Positions 11,111-22,660 of a stretch of 64,000 bases of DNA are shown here, one piece after another. A program made the position numbers and the translations under genes. Source of the stretch: Turnera subulata (lineage: Eukaryota; Streptophyta; Magnoliopsida; Malpighiales; Passifloraceae); assembly GCA_028386065.3 (NCBI GenBank), contig JAKUCV010002878.1, positions 50,068 to 114,067 on the forward strand, in the 5' to 3' direction. Within the stretch, counting starts at the first letter, position 1, and each line of letters begins with the position of its first letter. The notes under the pieces are model-generated. The model was not told the DNA's origin. It was given only the letters and a program-made list of their open reading frames with translations, and did no database searches.

Positions 11111-12635
11111 GATGTTATTCCATTCTTAAAAAAGTTTAGTATATTCGAGATGAATGATAGTTGGTAAATTTTTCCTATCTACTCTTACGCTTTTCTACCA
11201 TAAATTCATGGCATCATTGTCAGTATAGTCGCAATCCATCATATGATCTGCAAATTCTTAAAAAACAAAAAAAGAAAACAATTAATTCGTGTGCTTTAAT
11301 GATCCAGTCCAATACGAAAAATAAAGCCCAGAAAACAAAAAACCGAGTCCTTGAAACCAACCGTGCTTTGACGATTGGGCCCAACCCTAAAATAAAAATT
11401 ATATAAACCAACTAGGATGAACTTTTGGATAAATAACATGGCCCATATGCTTGTTATCATGGTCATGTGGGATTTTTCTTTTATCATGGAGGAATTTTTT
11501 TTTTTTTGGGTCAACTAATATTGTGAGTAACAACAATTGGATGAGACTTGGCCTAATTATGATACTCATCATAATATGCTATGTATTAATTCCGGTGAAC
11601 AAGGAACTTTCTGATGAGTGTTTTCTCCTTGGAGTGATGCCAACTGGTTCACCATCATTCACCACCATCAATTAAACCTTAAAAATGGCTACTATACTAT
11701 CTATATATAATATTGTTTGTGAAATCGTGAGTGACGTTGAAAAGGAGAAATTATGTAGTTGAAATCGTGCACCAGGCCATCAAGTGGAGAATGAAATGTC
11801 TTGGGGGTGTCTATTCTCTGCTATCTTAGTTGATAAGTTTTATAGTGTGTAATTATTTTGGACAAAAAGCAGTTGCAAAAGGAAAGCACAACCTGTCAAA
11901 CTAGCATAATTCACTTAAGTATAAAATATTGTAATCACCGAGGAAAACTTAATTGGAGCTGGGCCACCTCTGTTGCCTAGCTAGGCTTTGCTTTCCTGTT
12001 GATTCTCTCTTTAGGCGCCGCCTGCACTCTAGGGGTTGAAACTTGATCACACGATTACGAGTTTTCGCTTTAATTAGTATTAGGGAGCCAGGCTTGTTAT
12101 ATTGTTATGGACCAAAATGAAAATTTTATCTTATTCTTTTCGTGTGTGAAACCTAATATGAAATTTAGTTCCCAGCAGTCATCTAGAATTAGATATTGTT
12201 GGATTTAATGTTGGAAGTGAATATATAAGAGTCAAACTTGAATTCTCCAGAAAGCATATAGTGGCACTATAAACTATTAAGTTACCTTCAATTAAGGTAC
12301 ATAAAATTAAATCAAATTTTTAGGGGGCTGGGGCCTTTGCTTGTCTTCCGTCATGTCCATGCACTAAGTAGATATGGAACCCGTCCACGGAAAATTGATA
12401 GCTATTTTATCAGTACCATTGATGTGTTTTTTTAATACAAGGATGGTATATTTAGACAAGATAATTTCTTGTTGGATGAATACGTCTAACTCATCCAATT
12501 ATTTCGTGGAGTTGGCAAGGCGCAGGAAAATGAGGCAATTCCATACACACAGAGATATCCTTTTTGCAGCTGTATTTGCTAATAAAACATGATTTCATTT
12601 TTTTCGTTTCTAAACAGCACTAGTAAGGAAGACAT
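11111..12635. other. AT-rich intergenic sequence
   Basis: There are no supported genes, RNA genes or structured repeats. A few poly-A/poly-T runs occur (for example near 11495). The stretch ends at the copia LTR. Confidence 0.6.
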
Positions 12636-13303
12636 TGTAGGAGCAAAAAACTTCTTTCTGCACTGGTACACTGCTTCTTGCACTGTGTGGTAATGTGGAG
12701 TAGACAAGGCTGTGAATATAATAACTGCAGATGCTTCAAGGCGTGCTGCTAATGCCACTTTCCTTAAGAGAATATTTGCCACCACCACTTACTCTAAAGT
12801 TGATATGCAACGGTGTTTTGCAAATTTGCCTCAGAGATACAATGAAGCCCCTGGTTGAAGATGTCTTGCATAAACACCACAACCCTTGATCACTTTCCGA
12901 ATATAAGCAGAATATCTATTTTATATTATAACCTCTACCGTGGTATACCATATAAAAGGCAAAGTATTTTATTTGGTGGGAGAGAAAAGAAAATAGAAAA
13001 AGCAAGTGAACTAGTTGGAGAGAAAAGAGGGAAACTAAAACACAATTTGTTTTGTACGTTTGGATACTTTCTGATGTCTGAAAATGAGAATGAGTGGCCT
13101 ATTTATAGGGCTTCCTGTGTCTTTTCCAAAAGACACATTTAATCCAAAAGTTACAGCCATATTCAAACTTAAATTTGTGTCTTTTCCAAAAGACACAATA
13201 CAAAAAGATGTAACTGTTTATTTTTAAACTCATTTTTAGTAGACACCTTTTACCCCAAATGGTACAAATATAATTCCTCTTATATTATAAAAATCCTCCA
13301 ACA
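12636..13303 (-). repeat. Copia 3' LTR
   Basis: This is the direct copy of 17762-18429. It has terminal TG...CA in element orientation. It contains a TATA-like box (minus strand, near 13098-13110) and two copies of a 22-bp dyad just upstream of it. The polypurine tract adjoins its right edge. Confidence 0.9.
13116..13197 (-). promoter_or_regulatory. Two identical 22-bp dyads upstream of copia LTR TATA box
   Basis: Two perfect inverted repeats occupy 13116-13137 and 13176-13197, exactly 60 bp apart. Each has 10-bp arms TGTGTCTTTT and its complement around a central CC. In element orientation they lie just upstream of the TATA-like box. Both are preserved at 18242-18263 and 18302-18323 in the other LTR. 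Copia elements such as tobacco Tnt1 carry repeated enhancer boxes in U3; a similar role is inferred here. Confidence 0.6.
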
Positions 13304-13847
13304 TTCCCCCACCATTTTTATAATACCTTGCAATTCGATAGTTCTGGAAATCTTATGCAAAAATGAAAATGTCGGTGAGACTTGAATTTTCACTTAGTGA
13401 ATCGTGTATCGCCAATCGGAATTGTTAGTAGACTATGCTTTGAACTAACATCTTCCATATTGACTGGTTGGACCACATATCCACACACAAGATTTCTCAT
13501 CCAGAAATGTGATCTTAATAGCCGACACGTTTAAAGGCCTTGTGTCTTGTATCTATTCATGAGTGCTGTTAGAGTTCAAGCCACAAAACTCCTAGAGGCG
13601 GCCATACTTCCACTCACATAGGTAGTCTCTATATCCTTAGTGTTCCCGTTATAAACACTTTCACAAATACATGCCAAAGAGATCTATTAAGAGCATAAGC
13701 TTACCCTTTCTTTATCCTAACGGGTACCAAGCACTCTCACCTTGGGATGGAATATTAAAGTGAGTGCTTGCCAGCCATCCTAATAGTGTACTTTGACTCA
13801 TTGAACTCAAGATTTGATGTTTTATCAAACGTTGAGTCGAGGTTCCA

Positions 13848-16800
13848 CTATTGGTGACCTATTGAAATTGGCTTGAGACCCATCCCATTAGAGGTCTTAC
13901 TTACCTTATCTCTGGTAAGTCCTTTTGTAAAAGCATCTGCCAAGTTTTGTTGTGACCTCACAAAATCAATGGTGATCACCGAATTTCTTATCAATTCTTG
14001 TACATAGCTATGTCTTAATCCGATATGTCTAGATTTTCCATTGTAAACTTGGCTATATGCTTTAGACAATGTGGCCTGACTGTCACAATGTATTGATATG
14101 GGAGAAATTGGTTTGGGCCACAGCGGAATCTCATAAAGTAAATCTTTTAACCATTCCGCTTCTTTGCTAGCAGATGTTAAGGCCACAAATTCAGATGCCA
14201 TAGTGGAGTCTGTGCAAAGAGTTTGCTTTTTAGAGCTCCAAGATATTGCACCCCCACCAAGCATGAAGATCCATCCAGTTACAGATGAATAATCATCTTT
14301 ATTAGAAATCCAACTAGCATCTGAAAATCCTTCTAACACCGAAGGATATCCGGTATAGCATATACCATAGTTCATAGTTCGTTTTAAGTACCTTAAAACT
14401 CTATGAACTGCCTGCCAATGTTGCTTACCCGGATTGCTAGTAAATCTGCTTAGCTTTCCAACGGCAAATGCAATGTCTGGCCTTGTACAGGTCATTGCAT
14501 ACATCAAGCAGCCTATAACCTTTGAATATTCCAGTTGTGCTACCGGACTTCCTTGATTTTTAGCCAACTTCAAGTTTGGATCAAATGGAGTAGATACCGG
14601 AGAACTCTCCAGTTTCTCAAACTTGTTGAGTATTTTCTCAATGTAATGGGATTGCGACAATGTAATCCCATTACTACTCCTTATAATCTTTATACCAAGA
14701 ATTACATTTGCTTCTCCCATATCTTTCATATCAAAATTTTCTGACAAGTACTTCTTGGTATTCTCAACTTGATCCATGTCCGTGCCAAATATAAGCATGT
14801 CATCTACGTATAAGCAAATAATCACACCTTTTCCATCTTTGAATTTGCTATATACGCATTTATCAGATGTGTTAATCTTGTAACCATCTGCAAGCACAAC
14901 CTCATCAAACTTTTGATGCCATTGCTTAGGTGCTTGTTTAAGTCCATACAAGGACTTCTCAAGTTTACAAACCTTATGTTCTTGTCCTTGTAGGACAAAA
15001 CCTTCTGGTTGTTCCATGTAAACTTCCTCATCCAATTCACCATTCAAGAATGCTGTTTTAACATCCATCTGGTGAATAACCAGGTTATGTATTGATGCAA
15101 GTGCAATCAATAATCTTATTGTAGCAATTCTTGCTACTGGCGAATAGGTATCAAAATAATCTACTCCTTCTTTCTGAGTAAATCCTTTCGCCACCAACCT
15201 GGCCTTGAACTTATCAATAGTTCCATCAACCTTCATTTTCCTTTTGAAAATCCATTTGCATCCAATCGGTTTGGAGCCTGGTGGTAGGTCTACTAATTTC
15301 CAAGTTTTGTTACCCATTATAGAATCCATTTCATCTTGGATTGCTTCTTTCCAGAAGGCTGCATCCTGTGACTTCATAGCTTCACTATAAGTCTTAGGAT
15401 CTTCTTCTATATTGTAACAAAATGGTACATGATTTTCAGTACCTTCTTTTATACCTTCAACTAGGTAATAAAAGTCCGATGACTGTGTAGTTCTTTTAAC
15501 TCTTTTGCTCCTTCTTTGCTCAAGTGCATCACTTAAGTCTTCCTTTGTATTTGAGTTTGGAATGTCAAGTGGAGATGCTATAGATTTTTGAATGGAATTG
15601 AATCTTGTCTCATCAAATAAGGCATCCCTTGATTCAATAACAGTATTAATTGTTATTGCATCATTAGGTTCTATAACCATGAACCTATAAGCCTTACTAT
15701 GATGTGCATATCCTATGAATATGCATTCAATTCCTCTTTCGCCCAATTTTCTTTTCTTAGGCTCAGGAACTCTCACAATTGCTCTGCATCCCCAAACTCT
15801 TAGATGACTAAGATTTGGTTTTCTTTTGTTCCAAAACTCATATGGGGTGATCTTGCTCCTTTTATTAGGAACTCGATTCAATATGTAAGTGGCAGTTAAT
15901 ATTGCCTCACCCCAAAATCCTAATCCCAAACCGGAATTAGAGAGCATGGCATTTGCCATCTCTATCAGAACACGGTTCTTGCATTCTGCAACACCATTTT
16001 GTTGTGGTGTATATGGAGCTGTTGTTTCATGGACTATCCCAGTTGAATTAAAGAAACTTGGATCATAGTATTCACCACCTCTATCAGTTCTTAATCTTTT
16101 GACATGTGATTCACAATGCAATTCAACCTCTAGTTTAAATGCTCTAAATTTATCCATTGCTTCATCTTTAGAATGCAACAAATAAACATAGCAAAATCTA
16201 GAGTAATCATCAATAAAAGTAACAAAATACTTCTTTCCACCAATAGTAGGATTACTATGCATGTCACAAACATCACTATGTACCAATTCAAGAATCTTAG
16301 TATTTCTTTCAACTTTTGGAAATGGATGTCTTGTGATTTTAGTAAGCATGCATGTTTTGCATTGTTGATCACTTTTGTTAGTGTTAGGAATTATTTCCAT
16401 TTTCATCATATCTTGCATTTTCCTAACATTCACATGTCCTAACCGATTATGCCATAAGGAAAAAGAAGAAGAATCAACAGTATAAGCAGCAACATACTTA
16501 TTCTTATTATTGATATTTAACTTGAACATATTCTCATACATGTAGCCTTTGCCAACAAAGACACCACCCTTAGATAGAATAAACTTGTCTGCCTCGAAAA
16601 CCATTTTGAAGCCAAATTTGTTCAGCATACTTCCGGACACAAGATTCTTCCTTATCTCAGGCACATAGTACACTTCTGTGAGTGTAAGTGTCTTTCCAGA
16701 GGTGAACTCAAGATCAACACTTCCTTTGCCTTTGATAGTTGCTTTAGTAGCATTCCCCATGTATAAATTTGAACCATCTTCTAAGGGCTCAAAGGTCTTG

Positions 16801-17738
16801 AAGAAATCTTTGTCCTTGCAGACATGTTTTGTTGCTCCGGAATCTATCCACCAAGCACCATCATCTTGTACCATATTGATTTCAGAAATCATGGCTACAA
16901 ACTTATCAGTTGATGGTGCATCATTCTTGCCTTGAATTTTCTTCCTTTTGAGAAGTCGGCATTCAGACTTGTAGTGTCCAGGCTTGTTGCAATTGAAGCA
17001 CACAACCTTCTTCTTGATGGACTTATTGTCTTTAAAGCTACTAAATTTTCGCTTTTTAGACTTGCTTCCTTGTCCATCCTCCACCAAGTGCACTTTTGAC
17101 ACTTGTGAGTCTTGCTCTTTATCTTCTTCTTCTTTACGAAGGCTCTCCTCAATTCGGAGTTCATTTCCAAGAGCTTGAAGACTAATGTCTTCTTTCTTGT
17201 GCTTCAACTGCTTTTTAAATTCCTTCCATGAAGGAGGCAACTTATCTATAATAGATGCTACAATAATGCCTTCATCCATGTTCAAATTATGATGCTTGAA
17301 TGTACCAAGAATATGCTCAATTTCATGAAATTGCTCCATAACAGATTTATTGTCTACCATGCGATAATTATTGAAATTGGAGACAATGAACTTCTTACTT
17401 GTAGCATCCTCCTTTAAGTATCTCTGTTCGAGCAACTCCCACAGGTCCTTTGCTGAAGCAGAGTTGTAGTATGTATCGAACATAGTGTCTGACATTCCAT
17501 TGAGAATGCTTCCCAAAGCAATGCAATCATCATTATCCCATTTGTTCCGCTTGATAGCATCCTTCTTTGTTTCATCCTCCTTTTCTTCTGGCCTGGGCTC
17601 CTTGAGAACATACAAAATTCCCATTGCAGCAAGTAGAAAATGCATCTTCTTTTGCCATCTTCGAAAGTAACCATCATCAAAGCATTCCAACTTTGCGAAG
17701 TTTGGCTCCTTTGGCACAACAACCTTGTTCTTCCCCAT
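13848..17738 (-). CDS. Ty1/copia gag-pol polyprotein
   Basis: This is a single uninterrupted frame of 1296 codons from the ATG at 17738 (MGKNKVVVPKEPNF). Upstream in-frame codons belong to the LTR. Domains, numbered from that ATG: UBN2-type gag at about 30-200; zinc knuckle CFNCNKPGHYKSEC at about 247-260; aspartic protease WIDSGATKH near 298; gag-pre-integrase with HNRLGH and CKTC near 431-463; integrase with Asp at about 489 and 552 and Glu at about 585 (HSDVCD, RTDRGGEY, NGVAECKNR). The reverse transcriptase follows (WIFKRKMKVDG, QMDVKTAFLNGELDEEVYM, YVDDML near 977-982). RNase H comes last (SDASW near 1139, DSTMASE near 1182, HCDSQ near 1218). All key catalytic residues are visible and the length is normal for copia. 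It would supply every protein needed for transposition, though the missing primer site argues against autonomous activity. Confidence 0.95.
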   Translation of the reverse strand: MGKNKVVVPKEPNFAKLECFDDGYFRRWQKKMHFLLAAMGILYVLKEPRPEEKEDETKKDAIKRNKWDNDDCIALGSILNGMSDTMFDTYYNSASAKDLWELLEQRYLKEDATSKKFIVSNFNNYRMVDNKSVMEQFHEIEHILGTFKHHNLNMDEGIIVASIIDKLPPSWKEFKKQLKHKKEDISLQALGNELRIEESLRKEEEDKEQDSQVSKVHLVEDGQGSKSKKRKFSSFKDNKSIKKKVVCFNCNKPGHYKSECRLLKRKKIQGKNDAPSTDKFVAMISEINMVQDDGAWWIDSGATKHVCKDKDFFKTFEPLEDGSNLYMGNATKATIKGKGSVDLEFTSGKTLTLTEVYYVPEIRKNLVSGSMLNKFGFKMVFEADKFILSKGGVFVGKGYMYENMFKLNINNKNKYVAAYTVDSSSFSLWHNRLGHVNVRKMQDMMKMEIIPNTNKSDQQCKTCMLTKITRHPFPKVERNTKILELVHSDVCDMHSNPTIGGKKYFVTFIDDYSRFCYVYLLHSKDEAMDKFRAFKLEVELHCESHVKRLRTDRGGEYYDPSFFNSTGIVHETTAPYTPQQNGVAECKNRVLIEMANAMLSNSGLGLGFWGEAILTATYILNRVPNKRSKITPYEFWNKRKPNLSHLRVWGCRAIVRVPEPKKRKLGERGIECIFIGYAHHSKAYRFMVIEPNDAITINTVIESRDALFDETRFNSIQKSIASPLDIPNSNTKEDLSDALEQRRSKRVKRTTQSSDFYYLVEGIKEGTENHVPFCYNIEEDPKTYSEAMKSQDAAFWKEAIQDEMDSIMGNKTWKLVDLPPGSKPIGCKWIFKRKMKVDGTIDKFKARLVAKGFTQKEGVDYFDTYSPVARIATIRLLIALASIHNLVIHQMDVKTAFLNGELDEEVYMEQPEGFVLQGQEHKVCKLEKSLYGLKQAPKQWHQKFDEVVLADGYKINTSDKCVYSKFKDGKGVIICLYVDDMLIFGTDMDQVENTKKYLSENFDMKDMGEANVILGIKIIRSSNGITLSQSHYIEKILNKFEKLESSPVSTPFDPNLKLAKNQGSPVAQLEYSKVIGCLMYAMTCTRPDIAFAVGKLSRFTSNPGKQHWQAVHRVLRYLKRTMNYGICYTGYPSVLEGFSDASWISNKDDYSSVTGWIFMLGGGAISWSSKKQTLCTDSTMASEFVALTSASKEAEWLKDLLYEIPLWPKPISPISIHCDSQATLSKAYSQVYNGKSRHIGLRHSYVQELIRNSVITIDFVRSQQNLADAFTKGLTRDKVSKTSNGMGLKPISIGHQ

Positions 17739-17761
17739 AATGCCAAATATTGTCTTAAGAT

Positions 17762-18429
17762 TGTAGGAACAAAAAGCTTCTTTCTGCACTAGTACATTGC
17801 TTCTTGCACTGTGTGGTGATGTGGAGTAGACAAGGCTGTGAATATAATAACTGCAGATGCTTCAAGGCGTGCTGCTAATGCCACTTTCCTTAAGACAATA
17901 TTTGCCACCACCACTTACTCTAAAGTCGGTATGCAACGGTGTTTTGCAAATTTGCCTCGGAGATACAATGAAGCCCCTGGTTGAAGATGTCTTCCATAAA
18001 CACCACAACCCTTGATCACTTTTCGAATATAAGCAGAATATCTATTTTATATGATAACCTTTGTAGTGGTATACCATATAAAAGGCAAAGTATTTTATTT
18101 GGTGGGAGAGATAAGAAAATAGAAAAAGTAAGTGAACTAGTTGGAGAGAAAAGAGGGAAACTAAAACACAATTTGTTTTGTACGTTTGGATACTTTCTGA
18201 TGTCTGGAAATGAGAATGAGTGACCTATTTATAGGGCTTCCTGTGTCTTTTCCAAAAGACACATTTAATCCAAAAATTAGAGCCATATTCAAACTTAAAT
18301 TTGTGTCTTTTCCAAAAGACACAATACAAAAGGATGTAATTGTTCATTTTTAAACTCATTTTTAGTAGACACCTTTTACCTCAAATGGTACAAATATAAT
18401 TCCTCTTATATTATAAAAATCCTCCAACA
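17762..18429 (-). repeat. Copia 5' LTR
   Basis: This is the promoter-bearing copy in element orientation. A TATA-like box (CCTATAAATAGG on the minus strand, 18224-18235) lies downstream of two 22-bp dyads at 18242-18263 and 18302-18323. The polyprotein ATG is only about 24 bases beyond the LTR edge. Confidence 0.9.
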
Positions 18430-20434
18430 ACTGACATGAATTCACCCGTCCGTGCATAATGTAATGGTATTGCCAATTGGAATCAATGACCTCAGGTTCA
18501 AAGCATATATATATATATATTAATTAATTAATTAAAGTTGAATTGGGAAACACGCACGAACTGCAAATGGCTTGTGTGGTGTAGTGTAACATTGAGGAGC
18601 TTTAATTTTATCTTTTTTATTATTATTATTATTATTATTTCTTGGAACTGTTCTTGATAAGCATTAATGGAAAGTAATATTCACATGCACGTGAAACATA
18701 CATAATCAGTCTACGTAGACAGTTTGTTTAGTTAGTTAGAAATAAATAAACCCAGAAAGCATCACAGGTTCTTTCTAGCGTTAAAAGGATTTGGTTCCAA
18801 GCTTGGAGGTGCATGGGATGAGGCATGAGTGGGTGGTGAACAGAAATTGGCCACACTTTACGCTAGCAATGAATGACTCCTCGCAGTTGGCATCTGTGAA
18901 CCACAAAACGATACCCTCTCCCACACGTTATCTCTCTCCTGTCTAGTCTAGCTTTGACTCCCCTCCTCTGATCAAGTGAAAAAAAAAAAAAAGGAAAATC
19001 AAGCCCACTTACTGTTTTTGGGATACAGGTTAGGTATTAAACCATCATGATGCATGGTGTTAAGAAATTTCATAACGTATGGTATGGTGTTGTTGAAGAT
19101 GTTAAAATAAATTTTTTAAAAAATAATCATGGGGATTGAAAAAGTGTGGACTTTCATGAAGCTGTTGATGCATGCAAAAGTTGAGTTGTTGTTTGTGACC
19201 CATTGCTAATGAATCAATGTTGATCAAAGAAAAGACTTTTGAATTGTACAGTGTACAATCCAACCAAAAATTCTATTCTTTGATCTAATTAATACTCCAT
19301 AAATAAAAGAAAATAAAATTAGAAAGATCTATTTGTGGAAAGGAAAAAAAAAAGAAGAAAGGACAACATGTATAAACAACAGTGTGTGTGGTATTCCATC
19401 CCTGATTCCACCCTACCCTCCTTTGTTGAAGATTTTGAGGGAAGCGCGTTCTTTTGGGGAGGAATTGGGTGCAAGTCTGTAAGAGGAGCAAAAGACAGGG
19501 AGGAGTGGGGTTGGTGCTTTCACATGCGAACAGGTTGAGTAGTTGACCTGACCACTAAGTAACACGGGCTAGTTATCGCATCGCAAAAATTTTGAGAATT
19601 AATAAAAGTATGTAACAATAATAATAATAATAAATAATGTCATGGGTTAAATCTTTTTTCCAGTTCTTGAATAATAACTTCCGAAGTGATTGAGGCGTAA
19701 GTCTTCCAACCTTTGTTTACCAGAAAAGGCAAGTGACCGTATTTTATCTACCCATCCAAATTATTTTTTTGTTAATTTCGTCTCATTATTTTGTCGTTTA
19801 ATAAGTGGGAAATGACTTTAATTATTAATCAAATCTTCTCTATTTTTTTTTTGTCGAAAAATCTTCTCTATTTTATGGTGCTCATATGCTCATTTAGTAT
19901 ATCATATTCAACTAAGATTATTAAAATGAGAAAAAAATTATTCTTCCAAATAAGAAGAAGCATATGATTGGGGTTATCAAGGGGAGATGTCACTTGGTAC
20001 AACTTGCCCTATTTAATTTTTCTTTTCTCTTTATAAAGTAACAATATCGTCCCTCCCAAATTCTCAATATCGTTTTAGGTTTGACATATACGGTATAACG
20101 TTCAAAGAATTTGGGCAGACACAGACTGAGATTTTAGATATTCATGTAAGTTAAGGTAGAGAAATTAAGACTTTGGTTTACTGGTTGTATGGTCTTTTTG
20201 TACATCTTTTGAACATAACTAAGAAAAGTATAGGAACATAAAATAGAAGACTTTGAACTAAGTTAATTATTTAAAAAGCTTTATAGAGCGAATCTAGATA
20301 GCTAATGAATTAAGAATATAATCTTCTTCGCTGTCCTTATTTATATGATGTTGAGAAAATAAGTTAGCTAAGAAAATAAGTTTTTTTCTTTTTAGGTCAA
20401 ATCAAACTTTTGCATTGGAATGAGTGAGGAAAAC
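18430..20434. other. AT-rich intergenic sequence with simple repeats
   Basis: No gene is supported. Short (AT)n occurs near 18508-18524, (ATT)n near 18615-18640 and (AAT)n near 19617-19635. The segment 19870-20240 has a diverged second copy at 22895-23285. Confidence 0.6.
19870..20240 (+). repeat. Diverged intergenic duplicate, copy 1
   Basis: It shares an ordered series of blocks with 22895-23285: 'catttagtat', 'attaaaatgag', the 'ttcaaagaatt-gggcag' block, 'tagat(a/g)ttca', 'ttggtttactgg' and a final 'gaacataa'. The copies are clearly diverged. They flank the gene-capturing hAT and a LINE scrap. Confidence 0.6.
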
Positions 20435-20442
20435 ATCCTAAC

Positions 20443-21881
20443 TAGGGATGGCAATTTCCCCCACTCGTGCGGGTCCCCACGGGGATTCCCCGCAAACGGG
20501 GCGGGTATGGGGGCATTTTTTGCCCCGCGGGGCGGGGGACGGGGGAAGATTTGTACCCGAAGTAATTTCGGGGGACGGGGCGGGGATTACATAACCCGCT
20601 CCGCGGGGCCCCGATATATAAGAAATGTCTATTTTGCCCTCGCATTACCTATAGATACAAATTTTTTTAGAAGGCTATTTTAGTCATTACAGTAAAAAAA
20701 AGAGCAAAAAAATCCCAAAAAAAATTGTCGGCAGCCCCTCCCCAAAATAATCCTATAAACTATCTTTCCCAAAACAAAATAATCAAGAACCCTAAATCTA
20801 AACCATTGGCGCTTCCAGTCCTCCAATTATTCTCATCCTCTCCTTCTCCATCTTCTCTTCTTCCCTTCCACGCCATCACTCTCGCCGCCGGCCGCACCCT
20901 CCTTTTCCAACAGACCACCACTATCCGCTTCCTAAACCTCACTCTCCCACACCATCACGAACACGCCCAATCCCCTTCCTCTTTCCTCTTTAAAACCTTA
21001 ACTGAGAAGAAGAAGCAAGACAAGAAGTGAGTCAAAGCAATCCCAAACCAGATCAATCGATCTATCAACCATAGGAGAGAAGAGAAGAGAAGATGGGTAA
21101 CACGGAGAAGCTGTTGAATCAGATCATGGACCTGAAATTCACGTCGAAATCGCTGCAGAGGCAGGCCAGGAAATGCGAGAAGGAGGAGAAATCCGAGAAA
21201 TTGAAGGTCAAGAAGGTGAACTACTTGCGCCTCTCCTCCAGGCTCGACGCCGTCGTTGCCAGGCTCGATACCCAGGCGAAGATGACCACCATTAACAAGT
21301 CCATGGCTAATATCGTCAAGTCCCTCGAGTCTTCCCTCGCCACTGGTAGTTGGGTTCATTTTTCTTCAAAAAAAAATTCTGCTTTTGGGTTATGATGTTC
21401 CGGTTCTGGGAATTACAAAGTTGCATTCTTTTTTGTTGGTTCTGCAGGTTTCTTTTTTTAGAAAACAGAAATTGGGAAATGTTTATGCTACTGAGTAGTG
21501 ATTAATGGCCTTTTTTTTCTCAAAGCTTGAGTTTTTAGGGGTTATTCTGGTGGGGAATGCGAATTGACCGTGTATGTGTTGAACGTAATTTGTTAGGCTA
21601 TATTTTGCTTAATTAGCAACTTCGAAGATACACATCTAAGGGGAAATCTGAACTGGATTTATGATTCAAATCTGCCTTTTTTGTCTAGAAAAATTAAAAT
21701 GGTTACTTGAGGTTCGGGGAATGGGGATCCGCGGGGATCCGTGGGTATCGCGGGGAGCGGGGACGGGGACAAATTTTCCCCCGCGTGCGGGGAGCGGGGC
21801 GGGGCGGGGAGAGATATGTGGTGCGCGGGGCGGGGCGGGGATTACTCTACCCGCTAATTCCCCGCCCCGTTGCCATCCCTA
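20443..21881 (+). mobile_element. Non-autonomous hAT transposon carrying a CHMP1 fragment
   Basis: The terminal inverted repeats are a perfect TAGGGATGGCAA at both ends. The flanks carry an exact 8-bp target duplication, ATCCTAAC (20435-20442 and 21882-21889). An 8-bp duplication with short inverted repeats defines hAT elements. Both subterminal regions (about 200 bp each) are packed with CGGGG-type GC-rich repeats, as expected for hAT transposase binding. No transposase is present. The central 1 kb is host gene sequence, giving a Pack-hAT structure. Confidence 0.92.
21093..21345 (+). pseudogene. CHMP1: Captured 5' fragment of ESCRT-III gene CHMP1
   Basis: The frame from ATG 21093 reads [20 protein letters not shown], then [42 protein letters not shown] and ends ...[10 protein letters not shown]. 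This is the N-terminal helical region of plant CHMP1, an ESCRT-III subunit that acts in multivesicular body sorting. About 25 residues that normally stand between KVKK and MNYLRLSS are missing without loss of frame. After SSLATG the sequence runs into GTAGTTGGG, consistent with a captured exon-intron boundary, and the frame soon ends. Upstream 5' leader and promoter-like sequence (about 20700-21092) was captured as well. The fragment lacks the rest of the core and the C-terminal MIM motif, so it cannot replace CHMP1. Confidence 0.88.
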
Positions 21882-21962
21882 ATCCTAACAACGGTTTACA
21901 AAGACATGCCAAGCATATTACAATCCAGAATTGACAGTACAAATAACAAGCAAACAAGCTAT

Positions 21963-22660
21963 CTACTCTGGGTATATATGGTGACGAGTGACAGCAAAGC
22001 CCCAAAACAAACATAACTCCTGCATTTCAAATGATAATGTTCTTGATTTCAAATGAGAAAGACCTTGAAATCTTAGTTTCATGTCAGAACAGATTTTTGC
22101 AAGAATACTAGTTGTTGACCTATGACAGTTTGTAAAATGCCTGCGATTTTTTTCTCTCCAAATGTGATAAATACACGCTGCCCAGGCCACTCTCAAGATC
22201 AATGCCTTCAAGGATTTCTTTTGCAAATGGCATTTAGCCCACAGAAAACTCCAAATTCCAATCACTAACCTGCCGATTAACATGACATATAAAGATAGCA
22301 ATCTAGACTATATAGCAGTAGAGTAAGGACATGCAAAGAAGAGGTGGTCCCGGTCCTCAAGTGTTGTAGAACAGAAAAGACAGTTTACAGTTGTGGTGAT
22401 ACCCCACTGTTGCAATCTGGAACGAGTGCTAAGTCGGTCTAAAACGACTAACCAGGCAATAAAACAATGTTTTGGTATTTGACCAGGCGACCAAATCAAT
22501 TTGAACCAGTCAACTCTGGGATGCTTCACTCGAATAGATTCCCAAGCATTTTGGACAGTGAATTTGCCAAATTATGTCATCAGGGCTTGAAGATGGTGAA
22601 ATACAAGTAGCTTCTCGTTGCAGCTAGAGATGAATGTTGAACGAGTTATTGGCCAAGCCC
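21963..22660 (-). pseudogene. LINE ORF2 3' remnant (zf-RVT)
   Basis: The minus strand reads DWFKLIWSPGQIPKHCFIAWLVVLDRLSTRSRLQQWG, then CLFCSTTLEDRDHLFFACPYS, and downstream ACIYHIWREKNRRHF. These are the zinc-binding block and following helix of plant LINE ORF2. An internal stop separates the two open parts at about 22305. No RT core or RNase H is visible. Confidence 0.78.

Larger units (their letters stand above)
12636..18429 (-). mobile_element. Complete Ty1/copia retrotransposon
   Basis: Two 668-bp LTRs (12636-13303 and 17762-18429) flank a single open gag-pol frame on the minus strand. In element orientation the LTRs start TGTTGGAGG and end CCTACA. A polypurine tract (ggtgggggaa) lies directly upstream of the 3' LTR, at 13304-13314 on the minus strand. 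The LTRs differ at roughly one base in 15 to 25 where I compared them, so the insertion is not very recent. Two things are odd. No tRNA-complementary primer site follows the 5' LTR. The left flank GACAT matches the right flank only at an offset of three bases, so the target duplication is uncertain. Confidence 0.93.

Noticed and set aside
11250..11420. Small ORFs on both strands around 11220-11400
   Set aside because: They are Lys/Asn or Phe/Ile-rich low-complexity translations of AT-rich DNA without motifs or neighbours.
17739..17789. Upstream extension of the copia polyprotein into the LTR
   Set aside because: The extended frame starts at GTG inside the LTR. The first ATG at 17738 begins a normal gag N-terminus.
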